Assembly: GCA_027858775.1 (NCBI GenBank)
Contig: JAQICA010000185.1
Span: 1 to 33,962 of the forward strand
Length of the DNA stretch: 33,962 bases
Source: Salinivirgaceae bacterium
GTDB lineage: Bacteria > Bacteroidota > Bacteroidia > Bacteroidales > Salinivirgaceae
Direction: 5' to 3'
Shown: positions 25,629 to 33,962 of the stretch, in pieces
How the letters are laid out: each line of letters starts with the position of its first letter
How positions within the stretch are numbered: the first letter of the stretch is position 1
The notes under the pieces: model-generated
Database searches by the model: none
The model's input: only the letters and a program-made list of their open reading frames with translations
What the model was told of the DNA's origin: nothing
Program-made: the position numbers and the translations under genes

Positions 25629-27028
25629 TTTTGATGGAAAAAGAACTCTTTCAATTCGTATATATCATCAGCTTTCAGTTTCGATTTAAAATCGAAGAAG
25701 TCGTTAATGGCTTTCTGTAATTCTTTTGGTGAAATCCATCCATCCTCGTTTTCATCGAGAGGCACAAACTTAGCAGGAATCTCGTCGTACTCCACTTTTT
25801 CTTCATCGGAGCCTCTATAATAGTTATAAATATCTTTTCGTTTAACGGCTTCGGGTTCATATAGCATAGATATAACATGCATATCGAGTATACGAATTCC
25901 TTTTTCATTCACTCCAAGTGCATCGATGATTGTCCCATGCTGCTGATCACGATAATCGGGTACGCCATCGCGATCGCTATCCAGGGGACATCCGCGGAAA
26001 TCTACCTTAATACCGGGTTCGGTATCGGGGCAATAATCGTTGAAGTCGTCTACTCCATCGCCATCCTGATCCTCATTGTCTGTATCAATAAATTTTATGT
26101 TCTTGAAGTTTTCTACGGCAATAATTTCTTCGGCCGGGCTAAACATATCAAAACGTAATGATGCATATGTGTAATTGAAAAAATCATTATCCATCACGCT
26201 TTCTCCATTACTGTAATTATCGAGATAATCTGTAAATGAAATATGGATGGAGCTACCAAGTCTCAGTGTCATACGGTCTGTAATGGTGACATTGGCTCCA
26301 ACCTCAATTGGCACTGCCAAACTAAAAAACGAATAATCCTGTCCGGTAGCGTTTCGTGCATCGGTTTCGTATTCATAGTCACGATTGATAACTACTGAAG
26401 GCTCATCTGTTCCCTCACTTTGCGTGCGTATGGTACCATCGCTCCAGTAATGGTAAGGATTATCATTCCCGTTAGCATCGGTATAAATAATATCGGTTTT
26501 CGGTCTAAACTGTAATGTTTCGATACCAAGCGATATGTAAGGCAAAATGGGACGTTTACGACCAAACGGCCCAATAAAATTGTAAGTGAAATTTAATCCC
26601 GAAACAGTTACATCTGTATAGAAATTTTTGTTCGTACTGTTCAGGAGTCGGTCTTCAATATTATCTTCAATAGGATTTGGCGTTGTTTCAGCGGCGTATC
26701 CGATTTGTTGACCACCAAATTTACCAAACATGAAGAAAAGATCAAATTCAAAACTTTTCCCGAACGTACGGGAAATAACGGCTTTAGTTCCCCAGTAGCC
26801 ATTGGCTGGATTAAAAGGGTAGTCTCCTTTGATATCTCCCATAAACGTGAACATTCCCTGTCCTACTCCGATAATGGGTTTGAAAACGGTATTAAACACG
26901 TCTTGAGTTTCTTCTTCTTCGAGCAAGAGGGTTTCATAATCCTCATCGAGCTGTGCAAAGGATTGGTTCGCCAAAAGTCCTATAAGCAGAGTAAGTAAAC
27001 CGAATATTATGGAAGATTTTGTTTTCAT
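25625..27028 (-). CDS. Outer-membrane beta-barrel protein with TSP3-type repeat and EF-hand
   Basis: I chose the ATG at 27028 because it directly precedes a signal peptide (MKTKSSIIFGLLTLLIGLLA) and lies 2 nt past the upstream stop; an ATG at 27043 would overlap that gene. The product has 467 residues. Residues about 45-300 show alternating aromatic beta strands of an outer-membrane barrel. A thrombospondin type 3 calcium-binding segment follows (DTDNEDQDGDGVDDFNDYC, DSDRDGVPDY), then a C-terminal EF-hand loop at about 425-436 (DENEDGWISPKE). The pairing of two calcium motifs behind a barrel suggests a surface or periplasmic calcium-dependent part. Its ligand is unknown. The stop overlaps the TlpA-like gene. 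Confidence 0.82.
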   Translation of the reverse strand: MKTKSSIIFGLLTLLIGLLANQSFAQLDEDYETLLLEEEETQDVFNTVFKPIIGVGQGMFTFMGDIKGDYPFNPANGYWGTKAVISRTFGKSFEFDLFFMFGKFGGQQIGYAAETTPNPIEDNIEDRLLNSTNKNFYTDVTVSGLNFTYNFIGPFGRKRPILPYISLGIETLQFRPKTDIIYTDANGNDNPYHYWSDGTIRTQSEGTDEPSVVINRDYEYETDARNATGQDYSFFSLAVPIEVGANVTITDRMTLRLGSSIHISFTDYLDNYSNGESVMDNDFFNYTYASLRFDMFSPAEEIIAVENFKNIKFIDTDNEDQDGDGVDDFNDYCPDTEPGIKVDFRGCPLDSDRDGVPDYRDQQHGTIIDALGVNEKGIRILDMHVISMLYEPEAVKRKDIYNYYRGSDEEKVEYDEIPAKFVPLDENEDGWISPKELQKAINDFFDFKSKLKADDIYELKEFFFHQK

Positions 27029-27030
27029 TG

Positions 27031-28422
27031 CTATTTGTACCATTTCTGATTGGCTATCATGAGTGCTTCTTGTACGGTAATTCGTTGACCACTATTATAG
27101 GCACAAACAAACGCATCATCGATGGGGGTATTTTGCCAGATCAGGTTGCGATGGTTGCGTGCCTCTTTATAAACGCCGTGTGAGCCAACTGTATATTTGT
27201 GCCACCCCTGGTGGATTTCAATTTGCACCTCTTCTCTAAGGGTAAGGCGTTTAAAGTAGTTGTCTTTCACTAGCTTATGCCCAGCTGCAACTTGAACCCG
27301 GTATGTAATACCATTTGTAACAGCGATGGCGTAGTTTGTTTCCTGATACGTTTGCCTTTGGTCATCGGTATAATTATCAAAGGTTGATCCGGTTTGTGTG
27401 TTACGATCTCTTTCGCTGGTTCCTTCCCGTGTTGTGTTATTGGCGAGACCATCTTGCGTTCCAGTATTTGTTTGTCCTGTACTCCCAAAATTATCAGTAT
27501 CTCCTAATAAATTGGTGCGTGTATCTTGCTCGTCTGGTATTGGAGTATTATCAACAATAAGATCGTCTTCTGCAAATTCTTCCAAATCCACATTACGTTC
27601 AGCAATATCTACAACCTGGTTTCGATCGTTCCGCGTAAAGGTAAACTCACCGCTAATGAGGAATGCCTGGTTTGGGATATTTTCGGTTTGAATGAGTTTA
27701 TATGTAACAACAAAAAACTCATCTTCAGGCAATTGCATCCACATAAACTTGAGAATTCTGCCATTGTTTGTAAACATGGCATTTTTACTCCTAAGGCTTA
27801 TTGCTTTGTATCCACGAGGGATTTGCTCTTGAATTTTTCCGAATTTATTGAGCCCCACCTTATTCATAACCAAAAGGTTAACAACAATCTCGTCATTCTC
27901 GTTTAAGTATGGTTTCTGTCTGATGCAGTCGACCTCTTTCATGCGAACACCCTGAAACTTATAGGTATTAGCAGCGGTCAAGTCTTCTACACTTTCAGAA
28001 CCTTCTACGGTGAGCGTATGAACAGGCAACTCCTCTATTGTGGGACTATTATCTTTAACGTATGAAAAGCTGGATGGAATTTCAAAATCTCCTGAAGCCG
28101 TCGGAGCAACTATAACATCAAACGAAATGGTAAATCGATCATCGTAAGGTAGCTGGATCCAGTTTATTCGAACTTTTTCATTTTCAAAACTAAAAGCGCC
28201 GCCGTTGGCATCTTTCACTTCCGCCTGAAAACCGTTGGGGAGTTGCATCTGGTAGCGGCCAAACTCGCCAATATTACTTTTGTCGACAGTAACGGATACG
28301 GTAAACCTATCTCCGGCTTGTACATTTTCGGGGATATTCGTAGTTACTGATACGCTTCCGAAGATGGTTGTTAATATCAGTATAATCAGAAAGTTAAAGG
28401 CTAATGCTAGCGATTTTAACAT
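27031..28422 (-). CDS. Secreted protein with two Ig-like/BatD-like repeats and a SPOR-like C-terminus
   Basis: The 463-residue product has a signal peptide (about residues 1-24) and two homologous beta-sandwich repeats of about 125 residues. Their matching motifs are YQMQLPNGFQA with WIQLPYDDRFTISF, and IQEQIPRGYKA with WMQLPEDEFFVVTY. A T/N/D/G-rich disordered linker lies at about 290-370. A C-terminal SPOR-like domain (YRVQVAAGHKLVKDNYFKRL to the end) could bind denuded peptidoglycan. It is likely a periplasmic envelope protein; substrate or partner unknown. First gene of a coupled operon: the next gene starts 2 nt after its stop. Confidence 0.8.
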   Translation of the reverse strand: MLKSLALAFNFLIILILTTIFGSVSVTTNIPENVQAGDRFTVSVTVDKSNIGEFGRYQMQLPNGFQAEVKDANGGAFSFENEKVRINWIQLPYDDRFTISFDVIVAPTASGDFEIPSSFSYVKDNSPTIEELPVHTLTVEGSESVEDLTAANTYKFQGVRMKEVDCIRQKPYLNENDEIVVNLLVMNKVGLNKFGKIQEQIPRGYKAISLRSKNAMFTNNGRILKFMWMQLPEDEFFVVTYKLIQTENIPNQAFLISGEFTFTRNDRNQVVDIAERNVDLEEFAEDDLIVDNTPIPDEQDTRTNLLGDTDNFGSTGQTNTGTQDGLANNTTREGTSERDRNTQTGSTFDNYTDDQRQTYQETNYAIAVTNGITYRVQVAAGHKLVKDNYFKRLTLREEVQIEIHQGWHKYTVGSHGVYKEARNHRNLIWQNTPIDDAFVCAYNSGQRITVQEALMIANQKWYK

Positions 28423-28443
28423 AAAATGGGTATTTTAGTCTCC

Positions 28444-28463
28444 AATAGGCAATAATAGGCAAT
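28444..28463. repeat. Perfect 10-bp tandem repeat upstream of the Ig-like/SPOR gene
   Basis: Two adjacent copies of AATAGGCAAT lie 22-41 bp before the ATG at 28422, with partial similarity continuing. The position would suit a regulator-binding site or leader element; function unknown. Confidence 0.45.
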
Positions 28464-28600
28464 AAATCAGTAATTTTAAAAAAAATACACAAAAAAGTGC
28501 GCTTTTATTGACAAACAGCATGTTTTTCTATGTTTATTGAGCAATTTATCCTGGAACAGGTTAGTTTCAATAGCTAAATGCTTTGTATAACAACAAAATG

Positions 28601-28627
28601 GAATCATGTGCTTAAAACGCATGATTC
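28601..28627 (-). terminator. Possible terminator hairpin after ridA
   Basis: The stem GAATCATGTG pairs with CGCATGATTC (one G-U) around a 7-nt loop, about 35 bp beyond the ridA stop. The following sequence on the minus strand is only weakly T-rich, so the assignment is tentative. Confidence 0.4.
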
Positions 28628-28659
28628 TTATTGTTACCTGAAATTTCTAACAAGTGAAT

Positions 28660-29034
28660 TTATCGTGAGGCAATTGTTTCGATCTCTACCAGAGCGTCTT
28701 TGGGCAGGTTAGCTACCTCATAGGCAGCTCGTGCAGGTGGTTCATTTTCAAAGAATTGCGCATAGACTTCGTTCATTGCACCAAAATCTGAAATATTTTT
28801 TAATAAAACCGTTGCTTTAACAACATCTTTTAATGTTAGGCCGGCTTCCTTGAGTATAGCTTTAGTGTTTTCCAGCGACTGTTTAGTTTGCTCTCTGATG
28901 TTCCCTGACATTTGCCCACTTTCCGGATTGATGGGAAGTTGTCCGGAAATAAAAATGATTCCATTTGCTTCTGTGGCTTGGCTATATGGGCCAATGGCAG
29001 CGGGAGCTTGATCTGTTGCGATTATCTTTTTCAT
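28660..29034 (-). CDS. ridA: RidA family enamine/imine deaminase
   Basis: The 124-residue protein matches the RidA/YjgF length. It has the typical GPYSQA (residues 15-20), ISGQLPINP and PPARAAYEVANLPKDALVEIE. The substrate Arg102 and the conserved Glu117/Glu119 region fit the deaminase-active RidA branch, which hydrolyses reactive 2-aminoacrylate from PLP enzymes. It stands alone, with its own promoter and a gap of about 260 bp upstream. It is probably expressed constitutively. Confidence 0.93.
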   Translation of the reverse strand: MKKIIATDQAPAAIGPYSQATEANGIIFISGQLPINPESGQMSGNIREQTKQSLENTKAILKEAGLTLKDVVKATVLLKNISDFGAMNEVYAQFFENEPPARAAYEVANLPKDALVEIETIASR

Positions 29035-29086
29035 ATTACAAAAAATTATATTTATTCAACAAATTGTTAGACGAGTAACGTTCCCA

Positions 29087-29094
29087 CAAATGTA
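29087..29094 (-). promoter_or_regulatory. Putative -7 element (TACATTTG) for ridA
   Basis: It is an exact TAnnTTTG on the minus strand, with predicted start near 29080 and a leader of about 45 nt. No good -33 TTTG was seen at 19-bp spacing. Confidence 0.5.
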
Positions 29095-29294
29095 GTAATT
29101 TTTTGTGGTTATTCGTTATTGCAACGTTTTCGCTGTACTCGTCATGAAATGGGTTACAATAAAAACCGACGAGAACTATCAGGGGTGCGGCAAATCTAAA
29201 CATCCGGAATTAATTTAAGTATTCATTTTATATACAATACTAACGCGTGACCAAAAGAAACCGTAATGCCCCATACAAAGTAAGTTCTATATTG

Positions 29295-31805
29295 TTAAAC
29301 CTGCACCCCAACTAAAAGAATATCATCGATTTGTTGGTTTTTCCCTTTCCAATCGATAATTGATTTTTGGATAATCTTCTTTTGTTCTTCCATATCGTAC
29401 ATTTGGGCGTCGAAAAGTACCTGTTTCAAACGTTTTGTAAGAAATTTCTTGTTTTTTTGTCCACCAAACTGGTCAACAATACCATCAGAGAATATGTAGA
29501 AGGAATCCCCTTCATTTATTTTGTACGTATACTCATTAAAAGCGGCCATTGTATTTCCGGAAATTGCACTGGTGATAGGTACTTTATCACCTTTCTGCTC
29601 AATGAATTTTCCCTTTTGAAACAGGAACAACGGACGAAGTGACCCGGCGTAAGTTAGTGTTTCAGAAGCTTTATCAACCACTGCGAGCGCCACATCCATA
29701 CCATCGTTTGTTTGAGAATCGATAGCACTATTTTTTAACGAAATTTTCAATTTTCGATTCAACTGTTTTAAAATCTCAGCCGGCCTTGTTTCATTATTCT
29801 GAATAATGATATTATTGAGCAAATAAGTGCCAATGATAGACATAAATGCTCCTGGAACTCCATGCCCGGTACAATCGACAACTACACAAATGTATTTATC
29901 TTCGATACGATGAAACCAATAAAAGTCGCCACTAACAATATCGCGCGGCATAAAAAGCACGAAGCTTTCGGGGAAAAACCGGGAAATACTTTTTGAAGCC
30001 GGTAGTATGGCGGACTGAATACGCTTGGCATAATTCAAGCTATCGGTAATTTCGCGCTGCTGAAGTTCAACCTCTTTTCGTCGCACAATAGCAAGGTTCT
30101 TCTGCATTTCAAAATCGCGCTGCTGGGTAATAATTTCTTGTTCGTAATTTTTCAGTCGGGTAATTTCGGTATCGATAGCTACAATATTTTTAAGCACATT
30201 ATTTTCTATAACCGGTGTCAATGTGGTTTGAAACCAACGGGTTTGTCCATTAACAACAACCTGAGCTTCATATGTAATAGCTTCACGCGTATTAATAACC
30301 CGCGCAACAACCTCTTTAATTTTTTCATAAGAGCTTATATCGCAAATCTTTGTTTGATCGTTTGACTCCTTATATTCTCTGAGCGGTTTCCCGAGTTGGC
30401 TTGAGAATGAAGTATTAAACCAAATTAAAATTCCGTTGGGATCGAATATATAAATAACATTTTGTGTGTTAGAAACAGCTAAATTGAGAATTTCTAATTC
30501 AACATTCTGATCCTGAAGTATTTCTTTTTGTGTTTCCAGCTCCTCTTTTTGCGCCTGCAACTCTTCTTTCTGGTACTCTAGCTGTTCGGTTTGTACCGTT
30601 AGTTCCTCATTTTGTTGATTTATTTCGGCTGTATTTCCCTCTATCATCTCGCCCAGGCTCTCATTAAATGAATGTAACCGCTGGCGCAAAGCCTGGAAAC
30701 GATTGACAGCTCCCATCAACAAAATTCCAATATGGGCTAAAAAACTAAATTTGAAAACATATTGGGTGAAAAAGGAGTTCTCGAGCCACCCAATTTTATG
30801 AATCGCATCGATTGTAAAGCCGAAGAATAAGAAGATGGTGGAGACAATTATGGGAAAAATTGTACTCTTTTTTAAGTTTTCCCGAGTAATTATGGGGAAA
30901 ATTATGAATGCCAGCCACACAAGTGTATATAATACTGTTAGCCCAAAACTAATGTTATAAGGAAATAGGTTGGAAATAATAATTAACATCACAATTGCCG
31001 ATGACAAGTGCAATACTTTGGTTTTCGTGCGATTTACAAAAACAATTTCAAGCTCTTTAAAGTACTTAATCATGAATAAGTCGAATAGCACTACCAATAA
31101 TGGGATAATCATCAGCACCAAGCGCAATTGAAAGCCAGTGTCAATTCCTAATCCAAGCTTAATAAAAAACCCATCGCGCAAGCTAAAATAGAGCAATGTA
31201 AAAAACAAATAGATTAAAATAATTCGCGATAAGCGCTCTTTGGACACGACATTTAATAACAGGATAAGTAAAAGTAAAAAAAGAAGAATCCCATAAAAGC
31301 TACCAACCCAAAACGTTTCAACGTGTTCACTTTTCGCACCGACTTTGTTTTCGTAAAAAGAAACAGGGATAATTCCGGGCGTATAATTACTGTTCACGTG
31401 AAGTAAAAAAAGTGATTCGGTGTCGGATTGTACTCTGACATTATATTTATACGATCGGGTACTGAAACCCGGTGGCAATTCAGCAATTTTACTATGGTTA
31501 ACTTCGTAAAAATGAATTTCATTTAACAAATAATAGTCGACAATTAATTTACCATACAATGATTCTGCCCCGGCATTTTTTACGCTTACAACAATCCAAT
31601 ATTCTTTATTGGTAAGGCCAAAATTCAAATTAGTATTTGAAATCTCTTTAAACTTCGCAGGAAAAAGTCTTTGCACATCTTGTGGCAAATAAATGTGCAT
31701 GCTATCTGTAAACAAATAGTAATGAACCTCTGTCTGAGAACCGACTGCTGTAAACGACAGCAGGAATGTAAAGAAAGCAAAAAATGAAATTTTTAACTGG
31801 GTCAT
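29295..31805 (-). CDS. 7TMR-DISM/PAS/SpoIIE-type PP2C phosphatase sensor
   Basis: The 836-residue membrane protein begins with a signal-like segment and a periplasmic DISM-type extracellular domain (about 25-160). A seven-TM DISM region follows at about 165-375. A glutamine/glutamate-rich coiled coil (about 385-440, repeated KEELxxQK) leads to a PAS domain (about 440-555). The SpoIIE PP2C domain (about 600-836) keeps its metal aspartates: Asp622/627 (RDIVSGD), Asp644 (VVDCTGHG), DGMD at 701-704, Asp774 (FSDG) and Asp827/828. It likely dephosphorylates a phosphoserine partner such as an anti-sigma antagonist in response to an outside signal. No such partner gene lies nearby. Confidence 0.9.
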   Translation of the reverse strand: MTQLKISFFAFFTFLLSFTAVGSQTEVHYYLFTDSMHIYLPQDVQRLFPAKFKEISNTNLNFGLTNKEYWIVVSVKNAGAESLYGKLIVDYYLLNEIHFYEVNHSKIAELPPGFSTRSYKYNVRVQSDTESLFLLHVNSNYTPGIIPVSFYENKVGAKSEHVETFWVGSFYGILLFLLLLILLLNVVSKERLSRIILIYLFFTLLYFSLRDGFFIKLGLGIDTGFQLRLVLMIIPLLVVLFDLFMIKYFKELEIVFVNRTKTKVLHLSSAIVMLIIISNLFPYNISFGLTVLYTLVWLAFIIFPIITRENLKKSTIFPIIVSTIFLFFGFTIDAIHKIGWLENSFFTQYVFKFSFLAHIGILLMGAVNRFQALRQRLHSFNESLGEMIEGNTAEINQQNEELTVQTEQLEYQKEELQAQKEELETQKEILQDQNVELEILNLAVSNTQNVIYIFDPNGILIWFNTSFSSQLGKPLREYKESNDQTKICDISSYEKIKEVVARVINTREAITYEAQVVVNGQTRWFQTTLTPVIENNVLKNIVAIDTEITRLKNYEQEIITQQRDFEMQKNLAIVRRKEVELQQREITDSLNYAKRIQSAILPASKSISRFFPESFVLFMPRDIVSGDFYWFHRIEDKYICVVVDCTGHGVPGAFMSIIGTYLLNNIIIQNNETRPAEILKQLNRKLKISLKNSAIDSQTNDGMDVALAVVDKASETLTYAGSLRPLFLFQKGKFIEQKGDKVPITSAISGNTMAAFNEYTYKINEGDSFYIFSDGIVDQFGGQKNKKFLTKRLKQVLFDAQMYDMEEQKKIIQKSIIDWKGKNQQIDDILLVGVQV

Positions 31806-31836
31806 ATTTTTGACGTTGTACGTGCAAATGCAAGAG

Positions 31837-31844
31837 CAAATTTA
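31837..31844 (-). promoter_or_regulatory. Possible -7 element (TAAATTTG) for the SpoIIE-type gene
   Basis: It is a TAnnTTTG match 32 bp upstream of the start at 31805; no convincing -33 element was seen. Confidence 0.35.
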
Positions 31845-32101
31845 TAAAACTTTTACTCACTTTGGCTTTTATATCTAACTATTATGTACGAGTATTTATT
31901 TGAAATATATCAGCTACTTTCCTGACTTACGTCATTAATAAGATAGTTTTGGATTCATATTCAATGGTCGCAAACAATATTTTCCCATATAAATTCAAAA
32001 ATGGGAAAGGGCTTATTAGATAGTTGTTTTTATGGGCAAATTAAATATACATAAGGTTAACTTATAGTAATAAAACACAGAAAAGCACTATTTAAAAACA
32101 C
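31845..32101. other. Intergenic region between the SpoIIE-type gene and the dsbD terminator
   Basis: About 260 bp of AT-rich sequence in which I found no gene or clear repeat. Confidence 0.5.
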
Positions 32102-32135
32102 GAAAGGCATTGAAACCGCAATCTCAATGCCTTTC
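32102..32135 (-). terminator. Terminator hairpin after dsbD
   Basis: A perfect 12-bp stem GAAAGGCATTGA with TCAATGCCTTTC encloses a 10-nt loop, about 25 bp past the dsbD stop. On the minus strand it is followed by GTGTTTTT. Confidence 0.78.
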
Positions 32136-32159
32136 TTATTTTGCTATATCTAAAAACTA

Positions 32160-33845
32160 TTATTTCTTAAAGTTTTTGACTCCATCTTTCAGGAATTTCA
32201 CAAATGCGTCGGCATCTAAGCTATAAGCTCTTGGTTTAACCAATGGATTTTCATTATGATCGAGCAGAACGTAGTACGGCTGTGCATTAACGTTATATCT
32301 TGTGATTTGAAAATCGGCATATTTTTTACCCAGCGTATTTTTCAATTTTCCGTCGTATTCACTGGTAAACCAATCCTCTTCTGCGAGTTTCTTTTTATCA
32401 TCGACATATAATGCGATAATAACATATTCGTCACGTAATAGTTTTAGTACGCGAGGATCGGACCATACATTGGCTTCCATTTGGCGACAGTTTACGCATC
32501 CGTGGCCGGTAAAGTCGATAAAAACAGGTTTATCCTGTGCTTTGGCGCATGCCATTCCCTGTTCATAATCGAAGTATCCGTCAAGGCCGTGTGGCAAATC
32601 TAAAAAGTCGCTATACTTAGGTTCTTCGCAAGCAGAATTTTGATCAGTCATACTAAAGCCTGAAGTATTTGTGCTAGAAGCAGCATAAAGTTTAACGTTA
32701 TTTCTTGTAATTTCATCAATATTAAAATCATGTGTTTTCATTGGCGGAAGGTATCCTGAAAGCGCTTTAAGGGGTGCTCCCCACATACCGGGTATCATGT
32801 ATACAACAAATGAAAATGTGACTATTACCATCAAAAGTCTTGGAACACTCAAAAATTTCACGTCGGAGTCGTGTGCAAATTTGATTTTTCCCATTAAGTA
32901 TAGTCCCATTAAGGAGAATATTACGATCCATAGAGCGATATAGATCTCTCTGTCGAGTAATCCCCAGTGGTAGGTCATATCGGCAACCGACAGAAATTTT
33001 AAACCCAGTGCTAATTCAAGAAAACCTAGAATTACCTTCACTGAATTGAGCCATCCACCACTTTTAGGAAGGTTTCTTAGCATATTTGGAAAGAAGGCGA
33101 AAAATCCAAAAGGTAATGCAAAGGCTAATGCAAAACCAAGCATACCTATGATTGGTTTTAATATTTCTCCACCGGCCGATTCAACTAATATGGCTCCTAC
33201 AATAGGTGCGGTGCACGAGAACGATACAAGTACAAGTGTGAGCGCCATGAAGAAGGCACCTCCCACTCCACCACGATCGGCTTGTTTGTCTGATTTATTT
33301 ACCATCCAGCTAGGCAAGGTTAGTTCGAACATTCCAAAGAAGGAAGCGGCAAAGAACCAGAAAATTAAGAAAAACAAAACATTGGGGATCCAGTGTGTAC
33401 TCAGCCAGTTAGCAAATGAAGGCCCAAGTGTTACGGCCACTACAGTTCCTATAATCGTATAAATTCCAATAATTGACAAAGCAAAAACAAGTGCTTGGAA
33501 TTTTGCTCTCGCGCGATTATCTCCTGCACTCATAAAAAAGCTCACGGTCATCGGTATCATTGGGAACACACATGGTGTTAAGATGGCAAGCAAACCTCCA
33601 ACAAATGCAAGGAAAAAGAAACTTAAGAGGAAGGTTTTATCTGTAGAGCTTTCACCGCCATCGGCACTAGCAATAGTTTGGGGGGATTCTTGAAAAACAA
33701 ACGTATGTGTTTCTTCAGATGGAGGAAGGCACTGCTCAACGTCGCAGGCCATGAATTCAAGCCCCGAAAAATCGTGTTTCTCGATCAACTCTGCATGATG
33801 GCGTGAGTTTTCGGTGAGGATTAGAAGTCTATTTTTCTCTCTCAT
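32160..33845 (-). CDS. dsbD: Thiol:disulfide interchange protein DsbD, N-terminal domain largely missing
   Basis: The 561-residue protein passes electrons from cytoplasmic thioredoxin to periplasmic thiol proteins. The transmembrane DsbD domain (about 70-400) has the redox pair Cys92 (LTPCVFPMIP) and Cys211 (FSCTAPIVG). The thioredoxin-like C-terminal domain carries CVNC at 450-453. At the N-terminus only the end of the nDsbD domain is recognisable: FMACDVEQCLPP with Cys34 and Cys39, equivalent to the E. coli nDsbD active cysteines. About 100 preceding residues and a signal peptide are absent, and residues 1-25 match nothing expected. The first codons overlap a nitrilase tail on the same strand. 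This is a truncated gene, a genuine rearrangement, or an assembly junction. Confidence 0.85.
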   Translation of the reverse strand: MREKNRLLILTENSRHHAELIEKHDFSGLEFMACDVEQCLPPSEETHTFVFQESPQTIASADGGESSTDKTFLLSFFFLAFVGGLLAILTPCVFPMIPMTVSFFMSAGDNRARAKFQALVFALSIIGIYTIIGTVVAVTLGPSFANWLSTHWIPNVLFFLIFWFFAASFFGMFELTLPSWMVNKSDKQADRGGVGGAFFMALTLVLVSFSCTAPIVGAILVESAGGEILKPIIGMLGFALAFALPFGFFAFFPNMLRNLPKSGGWLNSVKVILGFLELALGLKFLSVADMTYHWGLLDREIYIALWIVIFSLMGLYLMGKIKFAHDSDVKFLSVPRLLMVIVTFSFVVYMIPGMWGAPLKALSGYLPPMKTHDFNIDEITRNNVKLYAASSTNTSGFSMTDQNSACEEPKYSDFLDLPHGLDGYFDYEQGMACAKAQDKPVFIDFTGHGCVNCRQMEANVWSDPRVLKLLRDEYVIIALYVDDKKKLAEEDWFTSEYDGKLKNTLGKKYADFQITRYNVNAQPYYVLLDHNENPLVKPRAYSLDADAFVKFLKDGVKNFKK

Positions 33846-33962
33846 CTTCTTTTGTCACCACAGGGTGAAAGGGTCTCTCATTGACGACAAGCTGGAACAC
33901 ATCAGGGCGGGCATAGTGACCCGCAACATCAAAATCGAACTTACCCCGGGCTATCTCGGCTA
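33829..33962 (-). CDS. Nitrilase (carbon-nitrogen hydrolase) C-terminus, 5' part outside window
   Basis: The last 43 codons of a gene entering from the right edge encode FDFDVAGHYARPDVFQLVVN followed by a short charged tail, ending with TAG at 33829-33831. The FDV-GHYARPDVF-L motif is a hallmark of the C-terminal end of nitrilases, which hydrolyse nitriles to acids and ammonia. The catalytic Glu-Lys-Cys lies outside. The stretch is about 52% GC, clearly higher than its neighbours, and overlaps the 5' end of the dsbD frame by 17 bp in another frame. Horizontal transfer or a join between unrelated sequences is possible. Confidence 0.72.
   Translation of the reverse strand, partial: AEIARGKFDFDVAGHYARPDVFQLVVNERPFHPVVTKEDEREK

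Noticed and set aside
33046-33462. 138-codon plus-strand open frame
   Set aside because: It is antisense to the transmembrane part of dsbD, whose strong family motifs fix the coding strand.

Overview
The window is a low-GC (roughly 38-42% by eye) stretch of a Bacteroidota chromosome, probably a Bacteroidales/Marinilabiliales-type marine or sediment organism (order-level placement is a guess). The case rests on promoters of the Bacteroidota form TAnnTTTG (one is a textbook TTTG-N19-TAnnTTTG), a DUF4294 protein, SprB-repeat and OmpA surface proteins, TlpA lipoproteins, SPOR proteins, a fused PlsC/GNAT acyltransferase and Bacteroidota-type DnaX and DsbD.

Layout. 1-5825 (-): a very large secreted subtilisin-family (S8) protease whose reading frame is still open at the left edge; it carries repeated FN3 and MAM-like modules and a 285-bp tandem repeat. 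6014-7660 (-): a membrane-anchored TPR/HTH regulator. 7661-8540: a long gene-poor gap. 8541-11830 (+): an OmpA/SprB-repeat protein and a TPR-like/propeller partner, closed by a strong terminator. 12106-16567 (+): ftsE, a bifunctional OlsF/GlsF-type acyltransferase, and dnaX, which is split by a -1 shift at an A10 run. 16689-18456 (+): NADP-isocitrate dehydrogenase and ferritin, closed by a terminator. A 123-bp extended hairpin separates these from a convergent metallo-beta-lactamase-fold hydrolase (18699-19544, -). A DUF4294 gene (19759-20391, +) follows. 20398-24155 (-): clpX, then clpP and tig, the last two in an operon with its own terminator, and a tRNA-Leu(UAG) upstream. 24441-28422 (-): a coupled three-gene envelope operon (Ig-like/SPOR protein, OM barrel with TSP3 and EF-hand, TlpA lipoprotein). 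28660-31805 (-): ridA and a 7TMR-DISM/PAS/SpoIIE phosphatase. 32160-33845 (-): a DsbD whose N-terminal domain is mostly missing and whose start overlaps the tail of a nitrilase gene at the right edge.

The core genes cover replication (dnaX), division (ftsE), proteostasis (tig-clpP, clpX), central metabolism and iron storage (icd, ftnA), and membrane lipids. The accessory part is dominated by envelope and secreted proteins. The two most notable observations are the A AAA AAG slippery site in dnaX, which would give gamma and tau products as in E. coli, and the dsbD/nitrilase junction, where GC content jumps to about 52%. I saw no prophage, insertion sequence, CRISPR array or defence island.
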